From Opitutia bacterium (lineage in GTDB: Bacteria > Verrucomicrobiota > Verrucomicrobiia > Opitutales > Opitutaceae), in the NCBI GenBank assembly GCA_016199925.1, contig JACQFT010000154.1:1-37499 (forward strand): a stretch of 37,499 nt of DNA, in the 5' to 3' direction. Positions 16,632 through 26,518 of the stretch are shown in pieces (the stretch's first letter is position 1; each line of letters opens with the position of its first letter). The notes under the pieces were generated by a model. That model worked only from the letters and a program-made list of their open reading frames with translations, made no database searches and was not told the DNA's origin. The position numbers were made by a program, and so were the translations under genes.

Positions 16632-17202
16632 CGGCGCGCGTTTTCCTTCGCTCTCGCTCGGCGACCCGACCAAGCCCCGGGTTGCCCCGGGGCCTTTGCC
16701 TGCTCGCGGCGCGACCGGCTTCAGCGGCGGTCGCGGTCGGCGCGGTCCTTTTTCCGGTCGTCTTTGTCGTCGTGGCCGTCGTGTTTTTGTCGCCGGCCTT
16801 GCGGTGATCGTCCGGGGCGGACGCTTGGCCGGACGGCCGCTGCCAGTTCTTCGGATAGCGGCGGATGACCGTGTGGTGATGCGGCTCCGGCGAATCGCGA
16901 AAATCCATCCGCACGGACGGTGAGGCGAGCAGCACCTGCAGACTGACTCCGCGCGCCTCGGGTTGGCGCACCCAGGCACTGCCGTCGCGACAGACGTATT
17001 CTCGCCGCGAGCGGCTGTAGTAAACCTCGTAGCCCGGATAGTAGTCGTAGTCGTCCGCGTAGCCGTAACTGACTTGGGCCGGCGGGTGCGAGCGCGGATG
17101 GTGGTCCGTCTCGCCGACGAGGCAACCGGTCAACGCCGTCAGGAGTGCCGCACCGACCACGAGTCCGGTGTAGTCGGCGGGGCGGAAGAGATTCTTGAGC
17201 AT
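16555..17202 (-). CDS. Lipoprotein of unknown function, probably frameshifted at its 3' end
   Basis: ATG 17202 opens a lipoprotein signal with hydrophobic VVGAALLTALTGC and the lipid-receiving Cys27. The mature part has a Tyr/Asp-rich stretch (YADDYDYYPGYEVYYSRSRR), then VCRDGSAWVRQPEARGVSL and SPSVRMDFRDSPEPHHHTV. After about residue 135 the frame turns into GC-biased Thr/Ala/Arg sequence and runs into paralog B. If one base is added at the run of five T (16784-16788), the reading continues as GHDDKDDRKKDRADRDRR and stops at 16721. That charged tail looks native, so an indel here is likely. No function can be named. Confidence 0.6.
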   Translation of the reverse strand: MLKNLFRPADYTGLVVGAALLTALTGCLVGETDHHPRSHPPAQVSYGYADDYDYYPGYEVYYSRSRREYVCRDGSAWVRQPEARGVSLQVLLASPSVRMDFRDSPEPHHHTVIRRYPKNWQRPSGQASAPDDHRKAGDKNTTATTTKTTGKRTAPTATAAEAGRAASRQRPRGNPGLGRVAERERRKTRAAISCSRGRRSAPAGTRRRPRARARR

Positions 17203-17272
17203 GGCCCAGCATACGCCGCCGGCCGCGCGTTCGACATGGGGTGATGGCCTGCTCGCGGGCGGACGCCTCCGG

Positions 17273-17641
17273 CTACCGACCGAAGGCTTGGCGCCAGCCG
17301 TCGGCATCAAAGCCGAGCAGTCCGACGGTGCGGCCCAGCAGGAACGGTCGCTTCACCAGCCGGCCGTTGCCGGCGAGGAGCGCGAGCGCGTCGGTCTCGC
17401 TCATCCCGGGCAGTTTCGCCGCCAGGCCGAGTGCGCGGTATTCGCGGCCCGAGGTGTTGAACAGGCGGCGGAAATTTCCGTCCTGAAAGGCGAGCATCCG
17501 ACGCAATTCCGCGACCGACGGCGGAGAGTCGTAGACGGGCCGCTCGAAAAAATCGACGCTGTGCGTGCGCAGCCACTTAACCGCCTCACGGCAGGTGCTG
17601 CATTTGGCATAGGCGAAAAGAGTGACCATCTCGGACGACAT
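17273..17641 (-). CDS. ArsC/Spx-family thioredoxin-like protein
   Basis: A 122-residue protein of the arsenate reductase/Spx family. MVTLFAYAKCSTCREAVKWL carries the pair Cys14-x-x-Cys17 at the active-site position. It is followed by the family pattern SVAELRRMLAFQDGNFRRLFNTSGREYRALGL (shown here only as key blocks: LFNTSGREYRALGL, LPGMSETDALALLAGNGRLV, KRPFLLG). Members reduce arsenate or other substrates or act as redox regulators; with no ars genes nearby the substrate is open. ATG 17641 is chosen; ATG 17629 is possible and would drop four residues. Confidence 0.85.
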   Translation of the reverse strand: MSSEMVTLFAYAKCSTCREAVKWLRTHSVDFFERPVYDSPPSVAELRRMLAFQDGNFRRLFNTSGREYRALGLAAKLPGMSETDALALLAGNGRLVKRPFLLGRTVGLLGFDADGWRQAFGR

Positions 17642-17791
17642 CGCCGGTGGATACGCGGGCGCGCGCTCGTTGCCAAGCTTTCGGGAAGGCAGGGAGAAAT
17701 TTTCGGCGCGCCGACCAGAGGGGCGACGGTGCTCCCGGGCCGAGGCGGCGCGGCTCCGGGTTCTCCCAAACAAAGGAACACGGGTCCGCCC

Positions 17792-17999
17792 GCGGGGGTG
17801 TGATTAAATCTGTGCCATCTTCCGGTGAGGCTCGCGCATCGGTGTGACGGGGTAGGGCGAACCCTCCGGGTGAGCCGCGTGAAGCGGCCGCACGGCTCAG
17901 CGGGAGGCTTCGCATCTACCCGTGGCAACCGCCCGGTTGTTCGCGGTGCATGGTCACTTGCCGTGCGGTCGTCAGGCACAGATTTATTCACACCCCCGC
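17792..17999. mobile_element. MITE-like element with 25-base terminal inverted repeats
   Basis: The left end GCGGGGGTGTGATTAAATCT (on to 17816) and the right end (17975-17999) are inverted copies over 25 bases with one mismatch. Inside, 17851-17920 forms a second imperfect hairpin whose arms begin GGTAGGGCGAACCCTCCGG and end GGAGGCTTCGCATCTACC. The whole is 208 bases and has no coding capacity of its own. No clear target-site duplication is visible at the flanks. It lies directly upstream of the rlmF core, and its right half is read as the first codons of that frame. It may be a non-autonomous transposable element or a large REPIN-like repeat. Confidence 0.65.
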
Positions 18000-18983
18000 C
18001 ACGGCACTGCGGAAGAATCGGGTTCACTCTCCGCGAAAACCCGTCACCTCTCAGGCATAGCTCCGAAGCAAACATCTCCCCGCAAAGCCGGCCTGCACCC
18101 GCGCAACCGCCACCGCGCGGGCTACGACTTTGCCGCGCTCGTGCGGGCTTCGCCGGCGCTGGCGCCGTTCGTCGGGCCCAACGCCTACGGCACCACGTCC
18201 ATCGACTTCGCCCATCCCGCCGCCGTGCTCGCGCTCAACCGGGCCCTGCTCAAGTCCGACTACGGCGTCGCGCACTGGGATCTGCCGCCCGGCTATCTCT
18301 GTCCGCCGATTCCCGGCCGCGCCGACTACCTGCACCACCTGGCCGACCTGCTGGCCGAGGACTCCGGTGCCGCGATTCCGCGCGGACCGGCGGTCGCGAT
18401 TCTCGACCTCGGCGTCGGTGCCAACTGCATTTACCCGCTCCTCGGCGTGCCCGAATACGGCTGGCGTTTCGTCGGCACCGAGTCCGATCCCATCGCGCTC
18501 CGCCACGCCCGGCAGATCGTCGCGCGCAACCCGGCGCTCGCCGGTCTGGTCGAGCTGCGCGCGCAAGCCTCTCCGACGAACGTTTTCCGCGGCGTGCTGG
18601 CGCCGGGCGAGCAGTTCACCGCCTGCATCTGCAATCCGCCGTTTCACGCTTCGGCGGCGGAGGCCGCCGCGGGCACGCAGCGCAAGCTGCGCAACCTCGG
18701 TCACGCGCGCGGGAGGGAGCCGGTGCGCAATTTCGGCGGGCAGCCGGCGGAGCTCTGGTGCCGCGGCGGCGAGGCGGGCTTTGTCCGCCGCATGATCAGC
18801 GAGAGCGTTCTGCGGCCGCGCGCCTGCCGCTGGTTCACGACGCTGGTGTCGAAGAGCGAGCACCTGCCCGGGATCGAGCACACACTCGCGCGGCTGCGCG
18901 CGACCGGCGTGCGCGTGCTCCCGATGGCGCCGGGCCAAAAGCAAAGCCGCATCGTGGCGTGGACGTTTCGCCCGCGCGATTGA
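17922..18983 (+). CDS. rlmF: 23S rRNA (adenine-1618-N6)-methyltransferase RlmF
   Basis: SAM-dependent methyltransferase that modifies A1618 of 23S rRNA. From [18 protein letters not shown] the protein follows the RlmF pattern: [40 protein letters not shown], the SAM-binding [16 protein letters not shown], the N6-methyltransferase motif [23 protein letters not shown] and [12 protein letters not shown]. The core is intact. The problem is the start: between the conserved region and the inverted-repeat element there is no ATG, GTG or TTG in frame. Candidates are GTG 17922, TTG 17937, GTG 17946 and TTG 17958, all inside the element, or a rare CTG at 18093. The first 50-60 residues are therefore probably not native. 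Confidence 0.9.
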   Translation: MATARLFAVHGHLPCGRQAQIYSHPRHGTAEESGSLSAKTRHLSGIAPKQTSPRKAGLHPRNRHRAGYDFAALVRASPALAPFVGPNAYGTTSIDFAHPAAVLALNRALLKSDYGVAHWDLPPGYLCPPIPGRADYLHHLADLLAEDSGAAIPRGPAVAILDLGVGANCIYPLLGVPEYGWRFVGTESDPIALRHARQIVARNPALAGLVELRAQASPTNVFRGVLAPGEQFTACICNPPFHASAAEAAAGTQRKLRNLGHARGREPVRNFGGQPAELWCRGGEAGFVRRMISESVLRPRACRWFTTLVSKSEHLPGIEHTLARLRATGVRVLPMAPGQKQSRIVAWTFRPRD

Positions 18984-19031
18984 GCGGAGAATACCTCGCT
19001 ATCGCCGGCGCGGGCTGCGATAAGAACAAAA

Positions 19032-19062
19032 CGCCGGCGGAGAAACGAACATTCCGCCGGCG
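19032..19062. terminator. Hairpin between rlmF and the small basic proteins
   Basis: CGCCGGCGGA (19032-19041) pairs perfectly with TCCGCCGGCG (19053-19062) across an 11-base loop. It lies 49 bases behind the rlmF stop and 29 before the next ATG, with no T-run. It may end rlmF transcription or act in the leader of the small genes. Confidence 0.45.
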
Positions 19063-19090
19063 AGCTCACTCAACCAAGGAACCACCCAAC

Positions 19091-19234
19091 ATGGGCGACA
19101 GGTCACCGAAATCCGCACAGAAACAGGCATCGCAGAAGCAGTCGAAGAACGACGGCATCAACCAGCAAAAGAACGCTCTCGTCAGGTCGCAGCAGGCGAC
19201 GAAGGCGAAAGCCGCCGCCGGCAAGAAGCGCTGA
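19091..19234 (+). CDS. Tiny basic protein A (47 residues, MGDRSPKS type)
   Basis: ATG 19091, with AAGGA about ten bases before it, encodes a 47-residue protein made mostly of Lys, Gln, Ala, Ser and Asn. It starts MGDRSPKSAQKQASQKQSK and ends AKAAAGKKR. Short proteins beginning MGDKSPKS or MGDRSPKS occur in many bacteria and are uncharacterised. No membrane segment or Cys is present, and the protein is likely disordered and may bind nucleic acid. It is followed 28 bases on by a second Lys/Gln-rich tiny protein. Confidence 0.7.
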   Translation: MGDRSPKSAQKQASQKQSKNDGINQQKNALVRSQQATKAKAAAGKKR

Positions 19235-19262
19235 ACGCTCCACCTCCAACCAACTCACTCCC

Positions 19263-19364
19263 ATGGCCAAGACCCAAAATTCCCAGAAACAGACGAAGAA
19301 GCAGGCGCTGAAAACTCCCGCGCAGAAGAAAGCCGACAAGCGCGCGAAGAAGAACCTGCGCTGA
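19263..19364 (+). CDS. Tiny basic protein B (33 residues)
   Basis: ATG 19263 to TGA 19364 encodes MAKTQNSQKQTKKQALKTPA and a tail KKADKRAKKNLR. It has the same Lys/Gln-rich, Cys-free composition as the preceding gene (both contain QKQ-K repeats), so they may be diverged duplicates or partners. The spacer before it has no strong ribosome-binding site. It is followed by a perfect GC hairpin (19368-19383). Its small size keeps the confidence moderate. Confidence 0.5.
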   Translation: MAKTQNSQKQTKKQALKTPAQKKADKRAKKNLR

Positions 19365-19367
19365 ACG

Positions 19368-19383
19368 CCGGCCCTCGGGCCGG
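19368..19383. terminator. GC hairpin after the small basic proteins
   Basis: CCGGCCC-TC-GGGCCGG is a perfect seven-base stem with a two-base loop, beginning four bases behind the stop. It lacks a T-run, so termination is possible but not certain. Confidence 0.4.
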
Positions 19384-19491
19384 TCCGGCGGGCGTCGCGT
19401 CGCTCTCGCACCGGTCCGGTGCGCACGGGTCGTGCCGGCCCCCCGGCTGAGTCCGGCCCGCGCGCCCGGATTGACGGGCGCGACGGGCGCG

Positions 19492-19809
19492 TCAGACCTT
19501 CTTCACGAAGCACGCCTTCAGCGCGAGGGGCATGCCTTCGACTTTGCACGCGACTTCGTGGTCGCCTGCCTGCAAGCGGATGCCCTTCGCCTTCGTGCCG
19601 GCTTTGAGCACTTGCGCGCCGCTGCCGAGCTTCAGGTCCTTGATCAGAGCAACCGTGTCGCCGTCGGCGAGCACGTTGCCGTTGGCGTCCTTCACGACCC
19701 GCGCGGCCTCGGGCGCTTCTTCCTTGGGCCACTCGTGGCCGCAGGTCGCGCATTCCCAATGGTCGGCGTGGCTGAGGACATCTTCGAGCGTGCAGGCAGG
19801 ATGAGGCAT
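19492..19809 (-). CDS. PhnA/YjdM-family zinc-ribbon protein with incomplete N-terminal knuckle
   Basis: A 105-residue protein of the family named after PhnA, whose function is unsettled despite the alkylphosphonate label. The C-terminal domain is clear: VVKDANGNVLADGDTVALIK, DLKLGSGAQVLKAGTK and a carboxy end ALKACFVKKV. The N-terminal zinc ribbon normally has two Cys pairs; here only Cys6 (HPACTLED) and the pair Cys20-x-x-Cys23 (ECATCGHEW) are visible, as if two or three residues with the second Cys had been lost. ATG 19809 is used; ATG 19815 two codons earlier is equally possible. Confidence 0.85.
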   Translation of the reverse strand: MPHPACTLEDVLSHADHWECATCGHEWPKEEAPEAARVVKDANGNVLADGDTVALIKDLKLGSGAQVLKAGTKAKGIRLQAGDHEVACKVEGMPLALKACFVKKV

Positions 19810-19879
19810 GAGCATGGGTGACGCATGGGGACGGACAAGGCCGACGCGGTCAAGCATTGCAGGGCGCCGCACCGGCAGC

Positions 19880-19942
19880 CCGGCTCGGCTCGAGTGGAGG
19901 GACCGGCTCCGTCCGGTCCGCGCGCCGCGAAAGACGAGCGAC
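19880..19942 (+). repeat. Two-copy hairpin repeat (GGACCGG...CCGGTCC), copy 1
   Basis: The core GGACCGG-CTCCGT-CCGGTCC is a perfect seven-base hairpin, preceded by GAGTGGAG and followed by CGCGAAAGACGAGCGAC. The same arrangement occurs at 27021-27103. It lies in the gap between the PhnA-like gene and the molybdenum hydroxylase. Confidence 0.8.
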
Positions 19943-19991
19943 GTTCTGTCGGCCGGCAAAAATTCTTCCCGGGTGATGCGACGGCCGCGCG

Positions 19992-22118
<2,127 letters not shown>

Positions 22119-22129
22119 GGTGGCCTCCG

Positions 22130-22597
22130 TTAGGATTTTTTCGGCAGGTGGGCCGCCGCGGTTTTGATGGAAGCCCGGATGCGGTCGTAGGTGCCGCAAC
22201 GGCAGATGTTGCCGACCATGGCCGTGTCGATGTCGGCGTCGGTCGGGTGCGGGTGGGTCGCGAGCAGCGCGGCGGCGCTCATGAGCTGGCCGGACTGGCA
22301 GTAACCGCACTGCGGCACGTCGTGCGCGATCCACGCCTGTTGGAGCGGGTGCGAGTTGTCTTTCGAGAGCGACTCGATGGTCGCGACGCTGCGGCCGGCG
22401 ACGGTGCCGACCGGCGTCTGGCACGAGCGGACGGCCTCGCCGTCGAGATGCACCGTGCAGGCACCGCACTGGCCGATGCCACAGCCGAACTTCGTGCCGG
22501 TGAGGCCGAGTTCATCGCGGATGACCCAGAGCAGGGGCGTGTCGGCTTCGGCGTGTGCGGTGGCGGCGACGCCGTTGAGTTGAAACGTGGTCGGCAT
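22130..22597 (-). CDS. Molybdenum hydroxylase [2Fe-2S] small subunit (isoquinoline 1-oxidoreductase alpha-like)
   Basis: A 155-residue electron-transfer subunit with two [2Fe-2S] clusters. The plant-ferredoxin-like cluster uses Cys39, Cys44, Cys47 ([12 protein letters not shown]) and Cys59. The C-terminal helical cluster uses Cys97, Cys100 (QCGYCQSGQ) and Cys132, Cys134 ([10 protein letters not shown]). ATG 22597 gives the standard start [15 protein letters not shown]; the longer open frame upstream is not family-like. It pairs with the large subunit directly downstream and passes electrons from the molybdenum site, probably to a cytochrome not encoded here. Confidence 0.93.
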   Translation of the reverse strand: MPTTFQLNGVAATAHAEADTPLLWVIRDELGLTGTKFGCGIGQCGACTVHLDGEAVRSCQTPVGTVAGRSVATIESLSKDNSHPLQQAWIAHDVPQCGYCQSGQLMSAAALLATHPHPTDADIDTAMVGNICRCGTYDRIRASIKTAAAHLPKKS

Positions 22598-22748
22598 GGT
22601 GACTTCGGGGGTTGGGGCCGGAGCGGAGGGCGCGGGGTGGCGCAATCCGGCGAGTTGCGTGGTCAACTACTGCCGTGAGCACACCGGAGGCTCAAGCGCA
22701 TTTCCGCCCGCGCACATTCTCGTTGTATCGTCCGCGCGGAGGGCAACG

Positions 22749-23105
22749 ATGCCCGGACTGATGAAGCGAACCTTTCCTCTCCACGTCCCCGGCAAGCACG
22801 ACGACCGCGTGCGCGACAAAATCCGCCACGAGGTCAACAAGCACGTGCGCAAGCAGACCGGGAAGCCGCTGCCGAAGGGATTCGGTTCATGGGAGTTCAC
22901 CTGCCGGGTCGGCGCCAGTGCCGCCACCGCCGAGGCGCGCACGGTGAAAGAAGTTGCCGCCGCCATCGACGCCGTCGCGCTCACGGGCGCGGCCGGAGTT
23001 TACGTCGAGATCGCGGCTTCTCCCGTCGTGCGCAGGCCGCCGGTCGCTGCGCCGAGCGCCGCGGGCTCCCCCGGGACGCCCGCCGCGCCGAGTCCCGAAG
23101 GCTGA
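22749..23105 (+). CDS. DUF6172-type small conserved protein
   Basis: A 118-residue protein. After MPGLMKRTFPLHVPGKHDDR it reads VRDKIRHEVNKHVRKQTGKP, a Lys/Arg-rich helix, then FGSWEFTCRVGASAATAEA, VKEVAAAIDAVA and VYVEIAASP. This order fits the uncharacterised family I know as DUF6172, recalled without a search. The last 25 residues are Pro/Ala-rich. ATG 22749 is chosen because CGGAGGG precedes it by five bases; ATG 22761 (MKRTFPL) is the alternative. Function unknown. Confidence 0.65.
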   Translation: MPGLMKRTFPLHVPGKHDDRVRDKIRHEVNKHVRKQTGKPLPKGFGSWEFTCRVGASAATAEARTVKEVAAAIDAVALTGAAGVYVEIAASPVVRRPPVAAPSAAGSPGTPAAPSPEG

Positions 23106-23160
23106 TGCGGCCGGCTACTTGTTGTTGAGTCTCGCGCGACATACCGCCGTCCTCTTTTTC

Positions 23161-23277
23161 TCGGGGAGCGCCCGCGTCTCGCGAGCTATCCTCGGCGTCC
23201 CGCCGAGGATTCCCAGAGGAGCCGGCAGGACGCCAGCTCCAAAGCGTTCAACTGGCCGGCAGAATGCGTTCCCCGGA
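23161..23277 (+). repeat. Three-copy hairpin repeat, copy 2
   Basis: GGGGAGCGCCCGCGTCTCGC is followed by CCTCGGCG-TCC-CGCCGAGG and then GCCGGCAGGACGCCAGC, and ends ACTGGCCGGCAGAATGCGTT. Order and orientation are the same as copy 1; the second hairpin is less perfect, and the tail matches copy 3. Confidence 0.8.
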
Positions 23278-23312
23278 AACAGAACCAACGCCGTCAGGCT
23301 AAAGCGCGAACC

Positions 23313-24875
23313 TCACTGGGCTTTCCGGTAGTGGTCGGCGACGTGATAGCCGCGCGCCACCAGCCCGAAGACCGCCGCCGCAGCAAACGCGAAGCCCGCA
23401 AAGAAAAACATCTGGAACGCCGTCACGCCGAAGCCCGTCGAGGCGATGAAGTTTGTCACGGTGGCATTCTTCACGCTGGCGTTGACGACGAGCACCCAGA
23501 GGTTGCCGACCGTCACGGCGAGCAGCCAGAAACTCATGAGCGCGCCCTTCATCGATTGCGGCGCCTGGCTGTAGGCAAACTCAAGTCCGGTCGCCGACAC
23601 GAGCACCTCGCCGAGCGTAAGGAGCGCGTAGGGCAGCACCTGCCACGCGATGGAGAACACGTGCCCGCCGTCGAGCACGAGCTGCATCGCGCCGACCGCG
23701 ATCCACGACAGTCCGGAGAAGGCGATGCCCGTCGTCATCCGCCGCAGCGCGGTCATTTCGTAGCCGAGTTTCCTCAGCGCCGGGAAAAGCACGAGGTTGT
23801 TGAACGGGATGAGCAGCATCACGAGCGCGGGATTGAGCGCCTGCATCTGCGAGGACTGGAACCAACTGGGTTTCGTCATGGCGTCGGCCTGCAACACCCA
23901 GGTCGAGGCCTTCTGGTCGAAGAGCGACCAGAACGGCGTCACGAGGGCAAAGAGCACGAGCACGCGCAGCACGCCGCGCACGCCCTCGACCGCTTCGGCC
24001 GGATGTTTGCCGCGCGCACCTTCGAGTTGCAGTTGCACGCCGATGCCGCCGAAGGTGATGAGCGCAACCAGCGCCGCACAGAAGGAAATCACAAAGCCGA
24101 AAGTCGGCATGAGAAAGAAAGAACCGACCGCCAGTGCTACGCCGACGGCGCCGAAAACCATTCCGGGGCGTCCCGAGGAAATCGCGGTGCGCGAGACGTT
24201 GAGAAACGAATCGGGATTCGGCGGCGAAGGCGGCACCATCACGTAGCGTGTGCGCCCGATCCACAGGATCACCGTCGAAACGAACATCAACGCTCCCGGA
24301 ATGCCGAACGCGACGGCCGGCCCGAGCTGCTTGAGGAAAATCGGCATCAGCAGCGACGCGAAGAACGAGCCGAAATTGATGATCCAGTAGAACGCATCGA
24401 ACACCACTTTCGCCCGGTGCTTGTTGGTTTGGTCGAATTGGTCGCCGACGAACGACGACACACACGGTTTGATGCCGCCCGAGCCCAGGGCGATCAGCCC
24501 GAGGCCGATGTAGAAGCCCGTGCGGTTGTCCACGAAGAGGGCGAGGCAGAGTTGGCCAAGGCAGTAAACGAGGCTCAGCCAGAAGATGACGTTGTATTTC
24601 CCGAAAAACCGATCGGCCAGCCAGCCGCCGAGCAGCGGGAAGAAATAGACGCCGATCACGAACGTGTGGAAGACCTCCTTCGCGCCGCTCGCCCGGTCCG
24701 CTTCCGGCAAGTGCATCAGCAGCGTCGAGACGAGAAACACCGTCAGGATGTTTCGCATGCCGTAGAAACTGAAGCGCTCGCAACCCTCGTTGCCGATGAT
24801 GAAGGGAATCTGCTTCGGGATGGGGGTCTTCGGGTCGGGCGTTTGCTCCGCGCCGTTCGCAACGTTGGGGCTCAT
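23313..24875 (-). CDS. Proton-dependent oligopeptide transporter (POT/PTR2 family)
   Basis: A 520-residue major-facilitator-type importer of di- and tripeptides with protons. The family's ExxERFxxYG motif is present as Glu30-x-x-Glu33-Arg34 in GNEGCERFSFYGMRN. Other marks are GGWLADRFFGKYNVI in the first cytoplasmic loop, GSGGIKPCVSSFVGDQFD and FYWIINFGSFFASLL (the PTR2 signature). About 12-14 hydrophobic helices are spread over the protein. ATG 24875 (MSPNVANGAEQ) leaves a typical short cytoplasmic lead. The gene is divergent from the M20-like gene, 122 bases away, which suggests linked peptide use. Confidence 0.93.
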   Translation of the reverse strand: MSPNVANGAEQTPDPKTPIPKQIPFIIGNEGCERFSFYGMRNILTVFLVSTLLMHLPEADRASGAKEVFHTFVIGVYFFPLLGGWLADRFFGKYNVIFWLSLVYCLGQLCLALFVDNRTGFYIGLGLIALGSGGIKPCVSSFVGDQFDQTNKHRAKVVFDAFYWIINFGSFFASLLMPIFLKQLGPAVAFGIPGALMFVSTVILWIGRTRYVMVPPSPPNPDSFLNVSRTAISSGRPGMVFGAVGVALAVGSFFLMPTFGFVISFCAALVALITFGGIGVQLQLEGARGKHPAEAVEGVRGVLRVLVLFALVTPFWSLFDQKASTWVLQADAMTKPSWFQSSQMQALNPALVMLLIPFNNLVLFPALRKLGYEMTALRRMTTGIAFSGLSWIAVGAMQLVLDGGHVFSIAWQVLPYALLTLGEVLVSATGLEFAYSQAPQSMKGALMSFWLLAVTVGNLWVLVVNASVKNATVTNFIASTGFGVTAFQMFFFAGFAFAAAAVFGLVARGYHVADHYRKAQ

Positions 24876-24997
24876 AGAGGTAACTGGCCGTTCACGCTGC
24901 CGGCCCGGCGCGAAAGAGCAAGAGACGACTCGGCGTGCCGCGAACCGCTGCGCCTTTCGCGTTGCCGCGGAGCGCGACCGCCGCATCGTCAGCGGGC

Positions 24998-26488
24998 ATG
25001 AAACTACGCTCCTGTCTGCTGGCAGTTCTCGTCGCAACGGGAGGAGCGCTCCAGGCGAAGGCGGCGGAGACCGGCCTCGCCCCGATCAAGGCGGAGATCG
25101 CCAAGAATCACGACCGCGCGGTCCGGCGCCTGCAGGAGTGGATCCGCCACCCGTCGATCGCGGCGGAGAATCTCAACTTTCCCGGCGGCGCGGATTATCT
25201 GATCACACTCCTGAAGGAGGTGGGCTTCCAGCGCGCCGAGCGCATCGACACCGACGGCAAGCCGGGCGTCTTCGCCACGCTCGACGCCGGCGCGCCGAAG
25301 ACGGTTGGCGTTTACTTCATGTATGACGTCAAGCAGTTCGACCCGAAGGAGTGGTCGTCGCCGCCGCTCGCCGCCGACCTCGTCGACCGCCCCGGCGTGG
25401 GCAAGGTCGTCGTGGGCCGCGGTGCGGTGAACCAGAAGGGTCCCGAGTCTGCGTTTCTCGCCGCGCTCGATGCGTTCCGCACCTCCGGGACAAAGCTCCC
25501 CGTCAACCTCGTGCTCGTCGCCGAGGGCGAAGAGGAAATCGCGTCGCCCCACGTCGGCCAGATCGTGCACCGGCCCGAGGTGCAGGCCGCGCTCGCCAGG
25601 TGCCTCGGCGTCTTCCTCCCGCACGCGACGCAGACGCTCGACGGCTCCGTGACGGTGAACTTGGGCGCCAAAGGCATCATTGAGGTCGAACTCACGGCCG
25701 ACGCGCTCACCTGGGGCCGCGGCCCGATGCGCGACACGCACTCTTCGTTCAAGGCGATGGTCGACAGCCCCGTGTGGCGTCTCGTGCAGGCGCTCAGCAC
25801 ACTCGTCACGCCCGACGGCAACACGCCCGCGATCGACGGTTACATGGCCAACGTCCCGCCGCTCTCCGCCGAGGACAAAGCGATGATCGCCTCCGCGGCG
25901 AAGCGGCTCACCGAGATGCAATACAAGGTCGCCTCCGGCGCCGTGAAGTGGATCGACGATCTGCCGTTTCTCGCCGCGCTCGAGCGCCTCGAGGCGATGC
26001 CGACCGTCAACATCGAGGGCATCTCCGGCGGCTACACCGGCCCCGGCGGCAAGACCGTGCTCCCGCGCAAGGCCGCGGCGAAACTCGATCTGCGCCTCGT
26101 GCCCGGCCAGAAAGCCGCCGAAGCGCTCGCGCTCCTGAAAGCGCACCTCGCCCGACGCGGCTACGGCGACATCGCCGTGAACCTGACGGGCGGCTACGAC
26201 CCGACGCGCACTTCGGCCGACGCGCCGCTGATCCAGGCGCAGATTTCCGTGCTGAAGCGCATCGGGATCGACCCGGTGCTCTGGCCGTGGCTCGCGGGCT
26301 CGTATCCCGGCTACGTCTTCACCGAGGCGCCGCTGCAGCTCGCGGCCGGGCACTTCGGTCTCGGCTACGGCTCGGGGGCGCACGCGCCCAACGAATTTTT
26401 CGTCATCGAGTCCGCCAATCCCAAAGTCCAGGGCTTCGACGGCGCCGCGTTGTCCTACGCCGAATACCTCTACGAACTCGCGAAGTGA
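24998..26488 (+). CDS. Secreted M20-family peptidase-like protein with altered metal site
   Basis: A 496-residue protein with signal peptide (MKLRSCLLAVLVATGGALQA) and the overall layout of M20 dipeptidases: a catalytic domain, an inserted dimerisation domain, and a C-terminal HAPNEFF motif with His462. The metal ligands differ from the norm. The usual His of the HxD motif is Met108 in YFMYDVKQFD (the Asp110 is kept), the bridging Asp is Asn145 in GRGAVNQKGP, and the later Asp ligand appears to be His209 in FLPHATQ. The catalytic Glu stretch (Glu178-Glu180, EGEEEIAS) remains. It may be inactive, use one metal, or act on another substrate. It stands next to a peptide transporter. Confidence 0.85.
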   Translation: MKLRSCLLAVLVATGGALQAKAAETGLAPIKAEIAKNHDRAVRRLQEWIRHPSIAAENLNFPGGADYLITLLKEVGFQRAERIDTDGKPGVFATLDAGAPKTVGVYFMYDVKQFDPKEWSSPPLAADLVDRPGVGKVVVGRGAVNQKGPESAFLAALDAFRTSGTKLPVNLVLVAEGEEEIASPHVGQIVHRPEVQAALARCLGVFLPHATQTLDGSVTVNLGAKGIIEVELTADALTWGRGPMRDTHSSFKAMVDSPVWRLVQALSTLVTPDGNTPAIDGYMANVPPLSAEDKAMIASAAKRLTEMQYKVASGAVKWIDDLPFLAALERLEAMPTVNIEGISGGYTGPGGKTVLPRKAAAKLDLRLVPGQKAAEALALLKAHLARRGYGDIAVNLTGGYDPTRTSADAPLIQAQISVLKRIGIDPVLWPWLAGSYPGYVFTEAPLQLAAGHFGLGYGSGAHAPNEFFVIESANPKVQGFDGAALSYAEYLYELAK

Positions 26489-26518
26489 CGCTCTCGCCAA
26501 CCTCAAATCACAGCTCCG

